Source: Bacillus sp. Marseille-P3661
Lineage (GTDB): Bacteria; Bacillota; Bacilli; Bacillales; Bacillaceae_J
Direction: 5' to 3'
DNA length: 64,000 nt
NCBI RefSeq assembly: GCF_900240995.1
Contig: NZ_LT965953.1
Span: 889,303-953,302 of the forward strand
Shown here: positions 37,136-46,836 of the stretch, piece after piece
Numbering within the stretch: the stretch's first letter is position 1
Layout: each line of letters begins with the position of its first letter
Position numbers and translations under genes: made by a program
Notes under the pieces: generated by a model
What the model was told of the DNA's origin: nothing
What the model saw: the letters and a program-made list of their open reading frames with translations, nothing else
The model's database searches: none

Positions 37136-38284
37136 TTGAATATATCTAAATCGGATGAAACAGATTATCACAATAAGCTACAAGATCGAGAGCATGAAGC
37201 TCGAATCGTACGTAAAATTGTACTAGTCATTTTATCAGTTTTAATTATAATTTTTCTTGCAGTAGTCATAGGTGGTTATCTATATATTACTTCTGCTTTA
37301 AAACCTGTTGATGTACAAGATGAATCAGAAAAAACAGTTACAATTCCAATCGGTTCATCTGTTCGGGGAATCGCAGGAATATTAGAAGAAAATGGACTTA
37401 TTAAAGATGAAAATGTTTTCAGATATTATGTGAAGTTCAAAAATGAATCTGGCTTTCAAGCTGGTGACTATCAGTTAAGTCCGTCGATGGAAATACAAGA
37501 AATTATTGATCAATTAAAAACAGGTAAAGTAATAAAAGAAGCTTTATTTTCAATTACAATACCTGAAGGCAAACATATCGAGGAAATGGCAACGATTATT
37601 TCCAAAAAAACAAATTATTCTGTGGAAGAAATAATGGATCAACTAAATAATAAAGACTATATTCAACAGTTAATGGAAAAGTACCCAACCATTATTACTG
37701 AAGAGATATTTGACCCTAGTATTCGATATCCGTTAGAGGGGTATTTATTCCCTGCAACGTACCAATTTTTTGAGAAAGATCCATCAATCGATTTTATCAT
37801 CGAGGAAATGCTTACTAAAACAGAAGAAATGGTTTCAGGCTTTACAGGACAACTTGAAGAAAAAGGACTTACAGTGCACAAATTTTTAACGATGGCATCT
37901 CTTATAGAAGAAGAAGCAACGCAAAAGGCGGATCGAGAAAAAATTTCCAGTGTTTTCTACAATCGACTAGATCAAGGCATGCCGTTACAAACGGACCCAA
38001 CAGTTTTATACTCGTTAGGTAAACATTCTGTGCTAATTACTTATGATGATTTAGAGGTTGATTCACCTTATAACACATATCAAAATCCTGGTTTGCCTCC
38101 TGGTCCAATTGCAAGTCCTGGCGAGATGTCTATGTCAGCTGCGGTAAATCCGAGTGAAACTAATTATTTATATTTTTATTCACGACCTAATGGGGAAACC
38201 ATTTTTTCTAAATCGCTTAATGAACATAATCGGGCTATTAACCAATATGGACATGAGTGGGATGAATACAAAAAAAGTGAGTAG
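37136..38284 (+). CDS. mltG: Endolytic murein transglycosylase MltG (YrrL)
   Basis: A 382-residue membrane-anchored enzyme that cleaves nascent glycan strands and may set their length. A short cytoplasmic N-terminus is followed by one helix (about 27-51) and an extracytoplasmic YceG domain with a LysM-like part. The catalytic Glu is in TMASLIEEEATQKADREKISSVF, near residue 260. Downstream conserved SPYNTYQNPGLPPGPIASPG is intact. The start is TTG at 37136 after GAAGGGGGG. It occupies the yrrL place between yrzB and trmR. Confidence 0.93.
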   Translation: MNISKSDETDYHNKLQDREHEARIVRKIVLVILSVLIIIFLAVVIGGYLYITSALKPVDVQDESEKTVTIPIGSSVRGIAGILEENGLIKDENVFRYYVKFKNESGFQAGDYQLSPSMEIQEIIDQLKTGKVIKEALFSITIPEGKHIEEMATIISKKTNYSVEEIMDQLNNKDYIQQLMEKYPTIITEEIFDPSIRYPLEGYLFPATYQFFEKDPSIDFIIEEMLTKTEEMVSGFTGQLEEKGLTVHKFLTMASLIEEEATQKADREKISSVFYNRLDQGMPLQTDPTVLYSLGKHSVLITYDDLEVDSPYNTYQNPGLPPGPIASPGEMSMSAAVNPSETNYLYFYSRPNGETIFSKSLNEHNRAINQYGHEWDEYKKSE

Positions 38285-38380
38285 GGGAATGTTGAATGGG
38301 GGAATTCGAGGCTTCCTAATTCGCATTCCCCCTGTTGTTGTGATAAAATATCTTGAGTGTTTTAAAGGAGGTTCATTTAC

Positions 38381-39028
38381 TTGTTCACGCCAAATGAAAT
38401 AACAAATTACATTGAATCACTCATCCCTGCAAGAGAAGAAGAAATAACAAAAATAGAGAACTATGCAAAAGAACATGGCGTTCCTATTATGGAACTAGTG
38501 GGCATAGAAGCTATGCTGCAATTATTGCGATTACAGCAACCCAAAACTATATTAGAAATAGGAACTGCAATTGGTTATTCCGCTATTCGTATGGCTAGAG
38601 CATTGCCGAATAGTAATGTGATTTCAATTGAGCGCGATCAACATCGTTATGAAAAAGCAATTGAAAACATTAATAATTTAAATCTACAAAATCAAATTAA
38701 AGTTTACTTTGGGGATGCATTACAATTGGCAGAACAAGTAGAAATGGACGGGCCTTATGATTGTTTATTTATAGATGCCGCTAAAGGTCAATACCGTCGT
38801 TTTTTTGAGCTGTATAGTCCGATGATGACACAGAACGGAGCTATTTATTCAGATAACATATTATTCCGCGGTCACGTTGCAAATGAGAACATTGTGCTTG
38901 ATAATAAACGACACAGAGCTATCATAGACAAAATTAAAGCCTATAATCAATGGCTTATGACCCATAAAGATTACGAAACTGTTATATTAACTGTTGGCGA
39001 TGGAATTGCAATTAGTCGAAAGAGGTGA
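38381..39028 (+). CDS. trmR: tRNA 5-hydroxyuridine methyltransferase TrmR (YrrM)
   Basis: A 215-residue SAM-dependent O-methyltransferase of the COMT-like family. The SAM motif ILEIGTAIGYSAIRMA is near 64-79 and the metal-site motif LFIDAAKGQYRRFFE near 129-143. In B. subtilis YrrM (TrmR) methylates ho5U34 of tRNA to mo5U, using the product of the two U32-family proteins that follow it here. The start is TTG at 38381, six bases or so after AAAGGAGG. The next gene begins four bases after its stop, supporting one pathway operon. Confidence 0.9.
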   Translation: MFTPNEITNYIESLIPAREEEITKIENYAKEHGVPIMELVGIEAMLQLLRLQQPKTILEIGTAIGYSAIRMARALPNSNVISIERDQHRYEKAIENINNLNLQNQIKVYFGDALQLAEQVEMDGPYDCLFIDAAKGQYRRFFELYSPMMTQNGAIYSDNILFRGHVANENIVLDNKRHRAIIDKIKAYNQWLMTHKDYETVILTVGDGIAISRKR

Positions 39029-39032
39029 AGAC

Positions 39033-39962
39033 ATGAAAAAACCAGAATTATTAGTAACTCCTACAAGTGTCAATGATATTGAGGAGCTTGCAAAAGCCGG
39101 TGCAAATGCTGTAATCATAGGAGAGGAACGCTATGGCTTGCGTTTGGCTGGGGAGTTTAAACATAATGATTTAACCACTGCTATTAAAACCGCTCATCAA
39201 CACGGAATGAAGGCATATGTTGCCATGAATGCGGTTTTCCATAATGATAAACTAGCGGAACTTGGTGATTATATTAAGTTTGTTCAAGAGGCAGGTGCTG
39301 ACGCCATTGTTTTCGGTGATCCAGCTGTATTAATGGCAGTTCGAGATGCTGCCCCTACTATGAAGTTGCACTGGAGTACTGAAACGACAGCAACTAACTG
39401 GTATACGTGTAACTATTGGGGACGAAAAGGTGCTGCACGTTCTGTTTTAGCTAGAGAACTAAATATGGATGCGATCGTTGAAATTAAAGAAAATGCAGAG
39501 GTTGAAATTGAAGCTCAAGTTCATGGTATGATGGCAATGTTTCAATCTAAACGCTCCTTAGTTGGTAATTATTATGAGTTCCAAGGTAAAATGCTAGAAG
39601 TAGAGAATAAAGGAAAACAACATAATATGTTTTTACATGATAAAGAGCGTGATAATAAATATCCTATTTTTGAGGATGAAAATGGAACACATATTATGAG
39701 CCCAAATGATATTTGTATTATTGATGAGTTAGAGGAGTTAATCGATGCTGAAATTGACAGCTTAAAAATAGAAGGAATTTTAAAGGCACCTGAATATATA
39801 ATTGAAGTTACAAAAAAATATCGTGAAGCAATTGATTTATGTGTAGAAAATCGAGAAGAATATGAAGATAGGAAAGAGCGACTATTAGCGGACATTGTGG
39901 CAATTCAGCCAGTTAATCGTCCATTAGATACAGGATTTTTCTTTAAAGAAACAGTTTATTAA
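39033..39962 (+). CDS. trhP1: tRNA hydroxylation protein TrhP1 (U32 peptidase family, YrrN)
   Basis: A 309-residue U32-family protein. I chose the ATG at 39033 with AGAGGTGAAG upstream; a longer frame overlaps trmR without a ribosome site. A TIM-barrel-like N-terminus has AGANAVIIGEERYGLR, followed by HWSTETTATNW. The Cys-rich Fe-S motif of catalytic U32 proteins is missing (HGMMAMFQSKRSLVGN instead), as is normal for the shorter partner. With TrhP2 it is required for ho5U34 formation in B. subtilis tRNA, with prephenate-dependent chemistry. Confidence 0.88.
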   Translation: MKKPELLVTPTSVNDIEELAKAGANAVIIGEERYGLRLAGEFKHNDLTTAIKTAHQHGMKAYVAMNAVFHNDKLAELGDYIKFVQEAGADAIVFGDPAVLMAVRDAAPTMKLHWSTETTATNWYTCNYWGRKGAARSVLARELNMDAIVEIKENAEVEIEAQVHGMMAMFQSKRSLVGNYYEFQGKMLEVENKGKQHNMFLHDKERDNKYPIFEDENGTHIMSPNDICIIDELEELIDAEIDSLKIEGILKAPEYIIEVTKKYREAIDLCVENREEYEDRKERLLADIVAIQPVNRPLDTGFFFKETVY

Positions 39963-39998
39963 TAGGCAAGTTAGTCTATTGAGAAGGGAGTGTAAGTT

Positions 39999-41279
39999 AT
40001 GACTGTTCAAACAGATAAGATTTCTAAAATTATAGATGGAAAAAGAGTTATTGTAAAAAAACCTGAACTACTTGCTCCAGCAGGGAATTTAGAAAAATTA
40101 AAAATAGCTGTACATTATGGAGCAGATGCTGTTTTTATTGGTGGACAAGAATATGGTCTACGCTCTAATGCAGATAACTTTTCACATGAGGAAATGGCAG
40201 AAGGTGTTAAATTTGCTAATAAATATGGAGCAAGAATTTATGTGACAACTAATATTTATGCACATAATGAAAATATCGATGGTTTAGAAGAGTATTTACA
40301 AGGTATAGAAAAAGCGGGTGTTGCTGGAATTATCGTGGCAGATCCACTGATTATTGAAACGTGTAAAAGGGTTGCTCCTAAACTTGAAGTACATTTAAGT
40401 ACACAGCAATCGTTGGCCAACTGGAAAGCAACGCAATTCTGGAAAGAAGAAGGATTAGAACGGGTCGTATTAGCGCGAGAAACAAGTGAAGAAGAAATTA
40501 GAGAAATTAAAGAAAAAGTTGATATTGAAGTAGAAACTTTTATTCATGGCGCAATGTGTATTGCTTATTCGGGCCGTTGTACATTAAGTAATCATATGAC
40601 TGCACGTGATTCAAATCGTGGCGGATGTTGTCAGTCATGTCGTTGGGACTATGATTTATATAGTTTAGAAGATGAAAACGGAAATGTTACCGAAACGCCT
40701 TTATTTAATGAACAGGATGCACCATTTGCTATGAGTCCTAAAGATTTAAATTTAGTTGCATCGATTCCAAAAATGATAGAACTTGGAATTGATAGCTTAA
40801 AGATTGAAGGACGAATGAAATCTATTCATTATGTTGCAACGGTTGTTAGTGTCTATCGAAAAGTTATTGATGCATATTGTGCGGATCCAGAGAATTTTAC
40901 AATTAAGCAAGAATGGTTAGAAGAGCTTGATAAGTGTGCAAATCGAGAAACAGCTCCTGCCTTTTTTGAAGGAGTTCCTGGGTATAAAGAGCAAATGTTT
41001 GGAAATCATAGCAAAAAGACCAAATTTGATTTTGTTGGAATGGTGTTAGATTATAATCAGGAAACACAAATGGTTACTTTACAACAAAGGAACTACTTTA
41101 AACCAGGTGATGAAGTTGAGTTCTTCGGACCAGAAATCGATAATTTTAGAATGAAAATAGACAAAATTTGGGATGAAGAGGGAAATGAAGTGGATGCAGC
41201 TAGACATCCATTGCAAATCGTAACCTTTAAAGTGGATCAACCATTATACCTTTATAACATGATGAGAAAAGAGATGTAA
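39999..41279 (+). CDS. trhP2: tRNA hydroxylation protein TrhP2 (U32 peptidase family, YrrO)
   Basis: A 426-residue U32-family protein with the conserved Cys cluster [18 protein letters not shown] and [11 protein letters not shown] near residues 187-220, probably an Fe-S site. The N-terminal [20 protein letters not shown] is the family hallmark, and a small C-terminal beta domain follows. Together with TrhP1 it makes 5-hydroxyuridine at tRNA position 34, which TrmR then methylates. AGAAGGGAGTG precedes the ATG. Earlier annotations call it collagenase-like protease; the tRNA role is established for B. subtilis. Confidence 0.9.
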   Translation: MTVQTDKISKIIDGKRVIVKKPELLAPAGNLEKLKIAVHYGADAVFIGGQEYGLRSNADNFSHEEMAEGVKFANKYGARIYVTTNIYAHNENIDGLEEYLQGIEKAGVAGIIVADPLIIETCKRVAPKLEVHLSTQQSLANWKATQFWKEEGLERVVLARETSEEEIREIKEKVDIEVETFIHGAMCIAYSGRCTLSNHMTARDSNRGGCCQSCRWDYDLYSLEDENGNVTETPLFNEQDAPFAMSPKDLNLVASIPKMIELGIDSLKIEGRMKSIHYVATVVSVYRKVIDAYCADPENFTIKQEWLEELDKCANRETAPAFFEGVPGYKEQMFGNHSKKTKFDFVGMVLDYNQETQMVTLQQRNYFKPGDEVEFFGPEIDNFRMKIDKIWDEEGNEVDAARHPLQIVTFKVDQPLYLYNMMRKEM

Positions 41280-41302
41280 TAATGGAAGGGGTACCTCTTG
41301 AG

Positions 41303-41944
41303 ATGGGGACAGTTAAAAAGCCAATTGTAATTGGAATTGCTGGTGGTTCCGGATCGGGTAAAACCTCGGTAACAAGAGCCATTTATGAAAAGTTTTCAAA
41401 TCAAGATATCGTTGTTATTGAACAAGATTATTATTATAAAGATCAAAGCCACTTACCGTTTGAAGAACGATTATCAACAAACTACGATCACCCCCTAGCA
41501 TTTGATAATGATTTGTTGATTGATCACGTCCAACAGCTATGTAATTACAAAAGCATCGAAAAGCCTGTTTACGACTATCAGCTGCATACACGTTCAAATG
41601 AAACTATTTTAGTAAATCCTACGAATGTTATTATTCTAGAAGGAATATTAATTTTAGAGGATGAACGTCTTCGAAGTTTGATGGATATGAAACTTTTTGT
41701 TGATACAGACGCTGATATTAGAATTATCCGTCGAATTTTACGAGACATAAAAGAACGTGGACGAAAAATTGATGCTGTAATTGAGCAGTATGTTTCAGTA
41801 GTTCGGCCAATGCATATGCAATTTATTGAACCAACCAAACGGTATGCAGATATTATCGTGCCAGAAGGTGGACAAAATAATGTTGCTATTGATTTAATGG
41901 CAACAAAAATTCAAACAATTCTTGAAGAAAAAGAGATTTTATAA
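41303..41944 (+). CDS. udk: Uridine kinase
   Basis: A 213-residue nucleoside kinase that phosphorylates uridine and cytidine in pyrimidine salvage. The P-loop [15 protein letters not shown] is near the N-terminus, with [23 protein letters not shown] and the C-terminal [18 protein letters not shown] chose the ATG at 41303, which gives [11 protein letters not shown] as in B. subtilis; the ATG at 41282 would add seven unconserved residues and its ribosome site is no better. It follows trhP2 by 23 bases and ends in a terminator. Confidence 0.94.
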   Translation: MGTVKKPIVIGIAGGSGSGKTSVTRAIYEKFSNQDIVVIEQDYYYKDQSHLPFEERLSTNYDHPLAFDNDLLIDHVQQLCNYKSIEKPVYDYQLHTRSNETILVNPTNVIILEGILILEDERLRSLMDMKLFVDTDADIRIIRRILRDIKERGRKIDAVIEQYVSVVRPMHMQFIEPTKRYADIIVPEGGQNNVAIDLMATKIQTILEEKEIL

Positions 41945-41969
41945 TAGGATTGTATATACTTGGACATAT

Positions 41970-42000
41970 TGTATAAAGCTGTGGGGGGCTTTATACTTTT
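41970..42000 (+). terminator. Terminator after udk
   Basis: TATAAAGC (41972-41979) pairs with GCTTTATA (41988-41995), followed by CTTTT. Confidence 0.65.
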
Positions 42001-42046
42001 ATTCATTTTTTTATACATAAATCATGGTTATAAGGAGTGAAGGGAT

Positions 42047-42535
42047 ATGGCAGAAGAAAAAAGTTATTATATGACATTAGAAGGAAAAGAAAAGTTAATA
42101 AAAGAGCTTGAATACTTAAAAAGTGAAAAACGTAAAGAAGTGGTTGAACGTATAAAAATCGCTCGTGGTTTTGGGGATTTATCAGAAAACTCCGAGTATG
42201 ATGCAGCAAAAGATGAACAAGCATTTGTTGAATCAAGAATTGCTACATTAGAAAAGATGATTCGTAATGCTGTCATTATTGAATCAGATAGTGCAAATCC
42301 TAATCTTGTGGCACTAGGAAAAAGTGTTAAATTTGTTGAGTTAAATGATGATGGTAGTGAAGAAGATGAAGAAGAGTATACCATTGTTGGTAGTGCCGAA
42401 GCAGACCCTTTTGAAGGCAAAATTTCCAACGATTCCCCAATGGCGAAAAGTCTAATTGGTCGCTATGTTGGTGATGAAGTAATTGTTCAAACTCCAGGTG
42501 GAGAAATGAAAGTAAGAATTAAGGAAGTAAAATAA
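42047..42535 (+). CDS. greA: Transcription elongation factor GreA
   Basis: A 162-residue factor that rescues backtracked RNA polymerase. The N-terminal coiled coil carries [21 protein letters not shown], including the acidic tip residues. The C-terminal globular domain ends with [25 protein letters not shown] run of acidic residues ([10 protein letters not shown] near 105-114) makes it slightly longer than typical. Ribosome site TAAGGAGTGAAGG precedes the ATG. It follows udk and precedes pbpI, as in B. subtilis. Confidence 0.97.
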   Translation: MAEEKSYYMTLEGKEKLIKELEYLKSEKRKEVVERIKIARGFGDLSENSEYDAAKDEQAFVESRIATLEKMIRNAVIIESDSANPNLVALGKSVKFVELNDDGSEEDEEEYTIVGSAEADPFEGKISNDSPMAKSLIGRYVGDEVIVQTPGGEMKVRIKEVK

Positions 42536-42561
42536 TAAGAGCGCTTACGTTTTAATTATGC

Positions 42562-42597
42562 ACACCTCGTCCAAAATGGAGATGAGGTGTTTTTTTT
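42562..42597 (+). terminator. Terminator after greA containing the pbpI ribosome site
   Basis: ACACCTC (42562-42568) pairs with GAGGTGT (42584-42590), followed by seven T's that end directly at the pbpI ATG. The right arm GATGAGGTG is also the only ribosome site for pbpI, so folding would hide it in any read-through RNA. Confidence 0.75.
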
Positions 42598-44376
42598 ATG
42601 AAAATAAAAAGAAGAGCACAATTAATGATCATTACGATTACAATAGTCTTACTATGCCTAATTGGAAGACTAGCACAAATACAATTAATACAAACTGAGT
42701 CCTTCTCTAAACATCATGTCAATTTAATTGAAGCTAGTGTCAAACAACGAACACAATCAATTACTTTAGATTTGGGTAGAGGTCGTTTTATAGATCGATA
42801 TGGAGAGGCGATAACACATGATTATTATCCAAGCTTAGTATTATTTCCTTTTCTTAAAGATATGGAGTGGCCTGCTGACGAAATTGCAATGATTACAGGG
42901 ATACCAAAGCCAGCATTAGAAACCGCTGTTAATAATGCAAATGATCCATTTGCTTTTGGGGGCGATCAACCTATTAAGCTCACCGAACAACAGCAAGAAA
43001 AAATAAATGCTTTAAAAGTTCCTGGAGTGTTTGCTTTATACCAGCAAGTGAAGGAAGAGGAAATTATTAGTGAACATTTGATTGGCATGGTTCGTGAAAA
43101 TAAGAAATTAATTGAAGAAAAATACGAGGATAAATTAAAGCAAGGAATGATATCTTATGATACTAAAATTGGAATTACAGGACTGCAAAGAGCATTTGAT
43201 GAGTTTTTATTGCCTGAAGGGGAATCCAAGCTACTTTATCACGTTGATCAACTAGGTGGACCATTATTTGGACTTGAGGTAAAATACACTGCACCTGCCA
43301 ATCCATTTTATCCTACTGCTGTTAAAACAACTATTGATAAAGCAATTCAAGAAATGGCAGAAAAGTACATTGATCAATACCAAATCAAGAAGGGTGGGAT
43401 AGTCCTACTTGATGTAGAGACTAGTGATGTATTAGCGATGGCAAGTCGTCCCAAAATGAATCCCAATAACCCTTTTGCTGATTCGGGAGGAATTAATAAT
43501 ATAATCGAACCACAAATCCCTGGTTCTGTATTTAAAATTGTAACAGCAGCAGCAGCTCTTGAAAAAAATGCAAAACTCCGAGGAAGATTGTTTAATTGTG
43601 ATTTAGATTTATACGGTGAAGGAACAAGTCAACGTAAACTAGGGTCATTGAACTTTGAAGAAAGTTTTGCGCAAAGCTGTAATTATACATTTGCTAAATT
43701 AGCCGAAGAAATGATCGCAGATAATGAAAATATTCTTGATGAATATGCAAGTAAACTAGGCTTAACAGGTTTAGTTGGATGGAGCGGTGATGTTTTTCAT
43801 TTTACTAACTTTAAACAATTTCCTGAAGAAAAACAAGGTCAAATTTGGGGTGACCCAAAAGATAAGATGGTAAAAAAGGCTATTAATCAAACAGCCATTG
43901 GGCAAAAAGAAGCGAAGATTAGTCCGCTTGCGATTGCAAATATGATGGCTACTATCGCACGTGGTGGACAAAGAAAAGAGGTTCGTTCCGTTTCTGAGAT
44001 ATTATATAAAAATGGCACAAGTCTTTATGCGTTCAATAATCAAGATCTAGAAGGAGAAAAAATTTCATCCTATGGAATTGAGCACCTTCAAAAATTATTA
44101 AGAGCTGTAGTTACATCCGGTACAGGCAGTCGTTTTCGAAATTTACCCTATCAAGTAGCTGGAAAATCAGGTACAGCTGAAACTGGACGAAACGGACTAG
44201 TCAATAAATGGTTTGCTGGGTATTTTCCGGCACAACAACCTAAATATGCATTAGTTGTTGTCGAATTGGATGTGCATGATCAACAGTCAAAAACGTATAA
44301 TGTCTTTGAACAACTAGTTCAAGGTCTTTATGAATTAGACATTCATAATAGTGGATTGCAAAGTAAAGCGCGCTAG
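42598..44376 (+). CDS. pbpI: Penicillin-binding protein PbpI (PBP4b, YrrR)
   Basis: A 592-residue class B penicillin-binding protein. One N-terminal membrane helix (about 8-26) is followed by a dimerisation domain and the transpeptidase domain. Active-site motifs are SVFK (Ser310), SCN (360-362) and KSGT (523-526), all in the expected order. B. subtilis pbpI encodes PBP4b in the same place and is linked to sporulation. The ATG follows directly after the T-run of the greA terminator. The gene also carries its own terminator overlapping the stop. Confidence 0.92.
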   Translation: MKIKRRAQLMIITITIVLLCLIGRLAQIQLIQTESFSKHHVNLIEASVKQRTQSITLDLGRGRFIDRYGEAITHDYYPSLVLFPFLKDMEWPADEIAMITGIPKPALETAVNNANDPFAFGGDQPIKLTEQQQEKINALKVPGVFALYQQVKEEEIISEHLIGMVRENKKLIEEKYEDKLKQGMISYDTKIGITGLQRAFDEFLLPEGESKLLYHVDQLGGPLFGLEVKYTAPANPFYPTAVKTTIDKAIQEMAEKYIDQYQIKKGGIVLLDVETSDVLAMASRPKMNPNNPFADSGGINNIIEPQIPGSVFKIVTAAAALEKNAKLRGRLFNCDLDLYGEGTSQRKLGSLNFEESFAQSCNYTFAKLAEEMIADNENILDEYASKLGLTGLVGWSGDVFHFTNFKQFPEEKQGQIWGDPKDKMVKKAINQTAIGQKEAKISPLAIANMMATIARGGQRKEVRSVSEILYKNGTSLYAFNNQDLEGEKISSYGIEHLQKLLRAVVTSGTGSRFRNLPYQVAGKSGTAETGRNGLVNKWFAGYFPAQQPKYALVVVELDVHDQQSKTYNVFEQLVQGLYELDIHNSGLQSKAR

Positions 44377-44404
44377 TGTCATTAATATAACTAGCGCTTT
44401 TGTT
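44369..44404 (+). terminator. Terminator overlapping the pbpI stop codon
   Basis: GCGCTAGT (44369-44376) pairs with ACTAGCGC (44390-44397), followed by TTTTGTT. Confidence 0.75.
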
Positions 44405-44516
44405 ACTAGTTTGTAATAGAACTGTAGTAGTAAATTACTTTATGATATTGTGAATAAATGGTAGAATAATTTGTATGATCTTCAATGCACACTATGGGAA
44501 GAAATGAGGGGCAAGC

Positions 44517-45242
44517 ATGAAATATGATTTTGAGGATTTATATGAAGGTCCACGTTTTCAAAATAAAGCTAGGCGTCGTAAAATGAAGTTAATCGTCTCA
44601 GGAGTTATTGGGATTTTAGGTTTAGTAGTTCTTATTACTGTAATTAGCCTTTTTACGCAAGACAGTGAGGTAGCTGTTCCAGTTGATGAAACGCAAGTTG
44701 CTAGTCAAGAAGAAAAAGTAGAAAATAATGAAGACATAGAGAATTCTAAATCACCGGAAGAAAATACGAATAATATAGAGTCCGATAACTCTGCTCATAA
44801 TGATATTACAGCAGTTAGTGAGGAAATAGAGACAGAAAGTGATAAACTAGAAACAGAGCACGATAATAATATCAATACACAAGACTTTCAAGATGAGGAA
44901 AATGTTATTCAAGTTATTGAAGAGGACTGGGAAACAACAGCAACTACACAAGAAGGTCCACATGTAACTGATTTTACAAAAGGTTCTCAGGATTGGGAAG
45001 AAATGATGAGTGCAATCACCACAGCTACGGGTCTTTCAAAAGACAGTATGATTGTTTGGTGGTTAGGTAATGGCGGAGGTCCCGATAAAGCTGTTTCAAC
45101 TATAAGTACTAAGGATCAACAATCCTATTACCGAGTCCAACTGGAATGGGTTCAAAATAAAGGCTGGAAACCAGTGTCCGTTGAAGAATTAGCTGAAAAT
45201 GACCGTCTACCTAAAACAGATCATAATGAAGTTAGCGAGTAA
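44517..45242 (+). CDS. yrrS: DUF1510 membrane-anchored protein (YrrS)
   Basis: A 241-residue protein. A basic N-terminus (KARRRKMK) and a single helix (about 24-46) anchor an extracytoplasmic part. A long, low-complexity acidic and Asn-rich linker (about 50-140) leads to a C-terminal DUF1510 domain with DWEEMMSAITTATGLSKDSM and WWLGNGGGPDKAV. The ATG follows ATGAGGGGC. B. subtilis yrrS lies beside pbpI and is co-expressed with it during sporulation; a separate promoter is likely here because a terminator intervenes. The molecular role is unknown. Confidence 0.88.
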   Translation: MKYDFEDLYEGPRFQNKARRRKMKLIVSGVIGILGLVVLITVISLFTQDSEVAVPVDETQVASQEEKVENNEDIENSKSPEENTNNIESDNSAHNDITAVSEEIETESDKLETEHDNNINTQDFQDEENVIQVIEEDWETTATTQEGPHVTDFTKGSQDWEEMMSAITTATGLSKDSMIVWWLGNGGGPDKAVSTISTKDQQSYYRVQLEWVQNKGWKPVSVEELAENDRLPKTDHNEVSE

Positions 45243-45316
45243 TAAAACTTTTTTATTTCATTACAGAATTTACATTTACTAGTAACTTAAGAAATTGGTT
45301 TATAAGTCAGCTTATT

Positions 45317-45343
45317 AAAGGTAGCGTGATACGCTACCTTCTT
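45317..45343. terminator. Bidirectional terminator between yrrS and yrzA
   Basis: AAGGTAGCGT and ACGCTACCTT pair around GAT (45318-45340) between convergent genes, followed by CTTCT; the yrzA stop overlaps its right edge. Confidence 0.65.
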
Positions 45344-45556
45344 CTATACTTTTTTCAGTTTAAAGTGAACAACAGCCGTATAATAGGTTTTTCCTGATTC
45401 AACATCAATATGGGATTGGTGTTGGACCGCATGTACTTGGAGAAGTATAGCGCGATTATGCTCAATCTGTTCATTAATTTTTTTTTCTAAGGTTTTTAAA
45501 TCAAATGCCTCAAAGAACTCCACCTTGTCTTCTATTACCTCAATTTTAAATTCCAT
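45344..45556 (-). CDS. yrzA: DUF2536 protein (YrzA-like)
   Basis: A 70-residue protein, MEFKIEVIEDKVEFFEAFD, with a predicted beta-alpha-beta pattern and no membrane segment. Ribosome site AAGGAGAGAAG precedes the ATG. The sequence and its place between yrrS and mtnN fit YrzA/DUF2536 of bacilli. The function is unknown. It is on the minus strand, convergent with yrrS. Confidence 0.8.
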   Translation of the reverse strand: MEFKIEVIEDKVEFFEAFDLKTLEKKINEQIEHNRAILLQVHAVQHQSHIDVESGKTYYTAVVHFKLKKV

Positions 45557-45744
45557 GTTTCTTCTCTCCTTTTTGTTGGCTATTACGACGCTTGCGCTTT
45601 ACCAATAATAAACCGTATAATAGTGACCGTACCCAAAATATATCATAAAGAGAAAATTCCGTCAGTAGGAGGTATACCCCTACTAACTATAGTGCAAAAA
45701 TAGTTACTATAAAAAATATGTATACAGTGAAATGAGGTTTAAAC

Positions 45745-46449
45745 GTGAAAATTGGAATTATTGGAGCAATGGATGAGGAAGTTAAGATATTGAAGGAGAG
45801 CATTCAAGATGCTGAAGATATTACAATAGCTGGTAGTGAATTCACTCTTGGGAAAATTCAAAATCTAGATGTAGTGCTATTAAAATCAGGAATTGGAAAA
45901 GTAAATGCTGCAGTAGGTACAACCTTGTTAATAGATCATTTTAATCCAGCTTATGTGATCAACACTGGCTCTGCTGGCGGTTATCATGCAGATTTAAATG
46001 TTGGTGATATAGTCATCTCAACCGATGTCAGACATCATGATGTTGATGTTACAGCATTTGGATATGAATATGGTCAAGTTCCTAAAATGCCTGCTGGATT
46101 TACTCCAAACGATGATTTAGTTAAAATAGCTGAAAAAGCCGCAACTAATATAACTGATATTCAAGTGGCAAAAGGATTAATTGTAACAGGAGACTCCTTC
46201 ATGGATAATCCTGAGAGAGTAGAGTTTGTCCGTAACAAATTTGATAACTTATTTGCTGTTGAAATGGAAGCAGCAGCAATTGCGCAAGTGTGTCATTTGT
46301 TCAATGTTCCATTTGTTATTATTCGTGCACTGTCAGATATTGCAGGGAAGAACTCTAACACATCCTTTGAACAATTCCTTGAAAAGGCTGCACTTCATTC
46401 ATCAACGTTAATATTAAATATGATTGAAGAGCTTATACCACAGAATTAG
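45745..46449 (+). CDS. mtnN: 5'-methylthioadenosine/S-adenosylhomocysteine nucleosidase
   Basis: A 234-residue nucleosidase that removes adenine from MTA and SAH in methionine salvage and SAM recycling. The start [16 protein letters not shown], the active-site Glu region [12 protein letters not shown] and the Asp in [14 protein letters not shown] are intact. The start is GTG at 45745 after ATGAGGTTT. In B. subtilis this gene lies in the operon yrrT-mtnN-mccA-mccB-yrhC; here yrrT and the two reverse-transsulfuration genes are missing, leaving mtnN and yrhC adjacent. Confidence 0.96.
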   Translation: MKIGIIGAMDEEVKILKESIQDAEDITIAGSEFTLGKIQNLDVVLLKSGIGKVNAAVGTTLLIDHFNPAYVINTGSAGGYHADLNVGDIVISTDVRHHDVDVTAFGYEYGQVPKMPAGFTPNDDLVKIAEKAATNITDIQVAKGLIVTGDSFMDNPERVEFVRNKFDNLFAVEMEAAAIAQVCHLFNVPFVIIRALSDIAGKNSNTSFEQFLEKAALHSSTLILNMIEELIPQN

Positions 46450-46547
46450 CAACTAGAGGCATTGTTGGTGATAATTACATACCTCATTCTATGCAAATTC
46501 ATGATAAAGTTATGAAGAGAAACATTGCAGGATGGGGAGGATTAACA

Positions 46548-46784
46548 ATGACTTCTACTACTATTAAAGAAATTAAATCTAAAATAAAAGATTATCATAC
46601 ATTTGCAACTACTTTATTAGTTTTTAGTGTTTTCTTATACTTAAGTGTAATCATTCCACATGAAGGTATAACTGATAACCAGTTAACCGTTTTGATGGGG
46701 ATAACAGTTGCATTTCTAACTGGCTCATTTTATTTTTTTACTAAAGAGAAAATATTACGCAATAAGATCGAGGATCAAGAGTAA
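46548..46784 (+). CDS. yrhC: YrhC-like small membrane protein
   Basis: A 78-residue protein with two hydrophobic helices (about 18-38 and 50-68) and charged ends. I chose the ATG at 46548, which has GGGGAGG upstream; the frame is open to 46491 but without a ribosome site. Size, topology and position after mtnN match YrhC, whose function is unknown. A strong terminator follows. Confidence 0.75.
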   Translation: MTSTTIKEIKSKIKDYHTFATTLLVFSVFLYLSVIIPHEGITDNQLTVLMGITVAFLTGSFYFFTKEKILRNKIEDQE

Positions 46785-46790
46785 TATTAT

Positions 46791-46829
46791 AAAAGAGGTC
46801 AAACCGAAAGTGGTTTGACCTCTTTTTTT
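46791..46829 (+). terminator. Terminator after yrhC
   Basis: A perfect 15-bp stem, AAAAGAGGTCAAACC (46791-46805) with GGTTTGACCTCTTTT (46812-46826), plus T's. It ends just before the second repeat array. Confidence 0.9.
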
Positions 46830-46836
46830 GTAGGCA

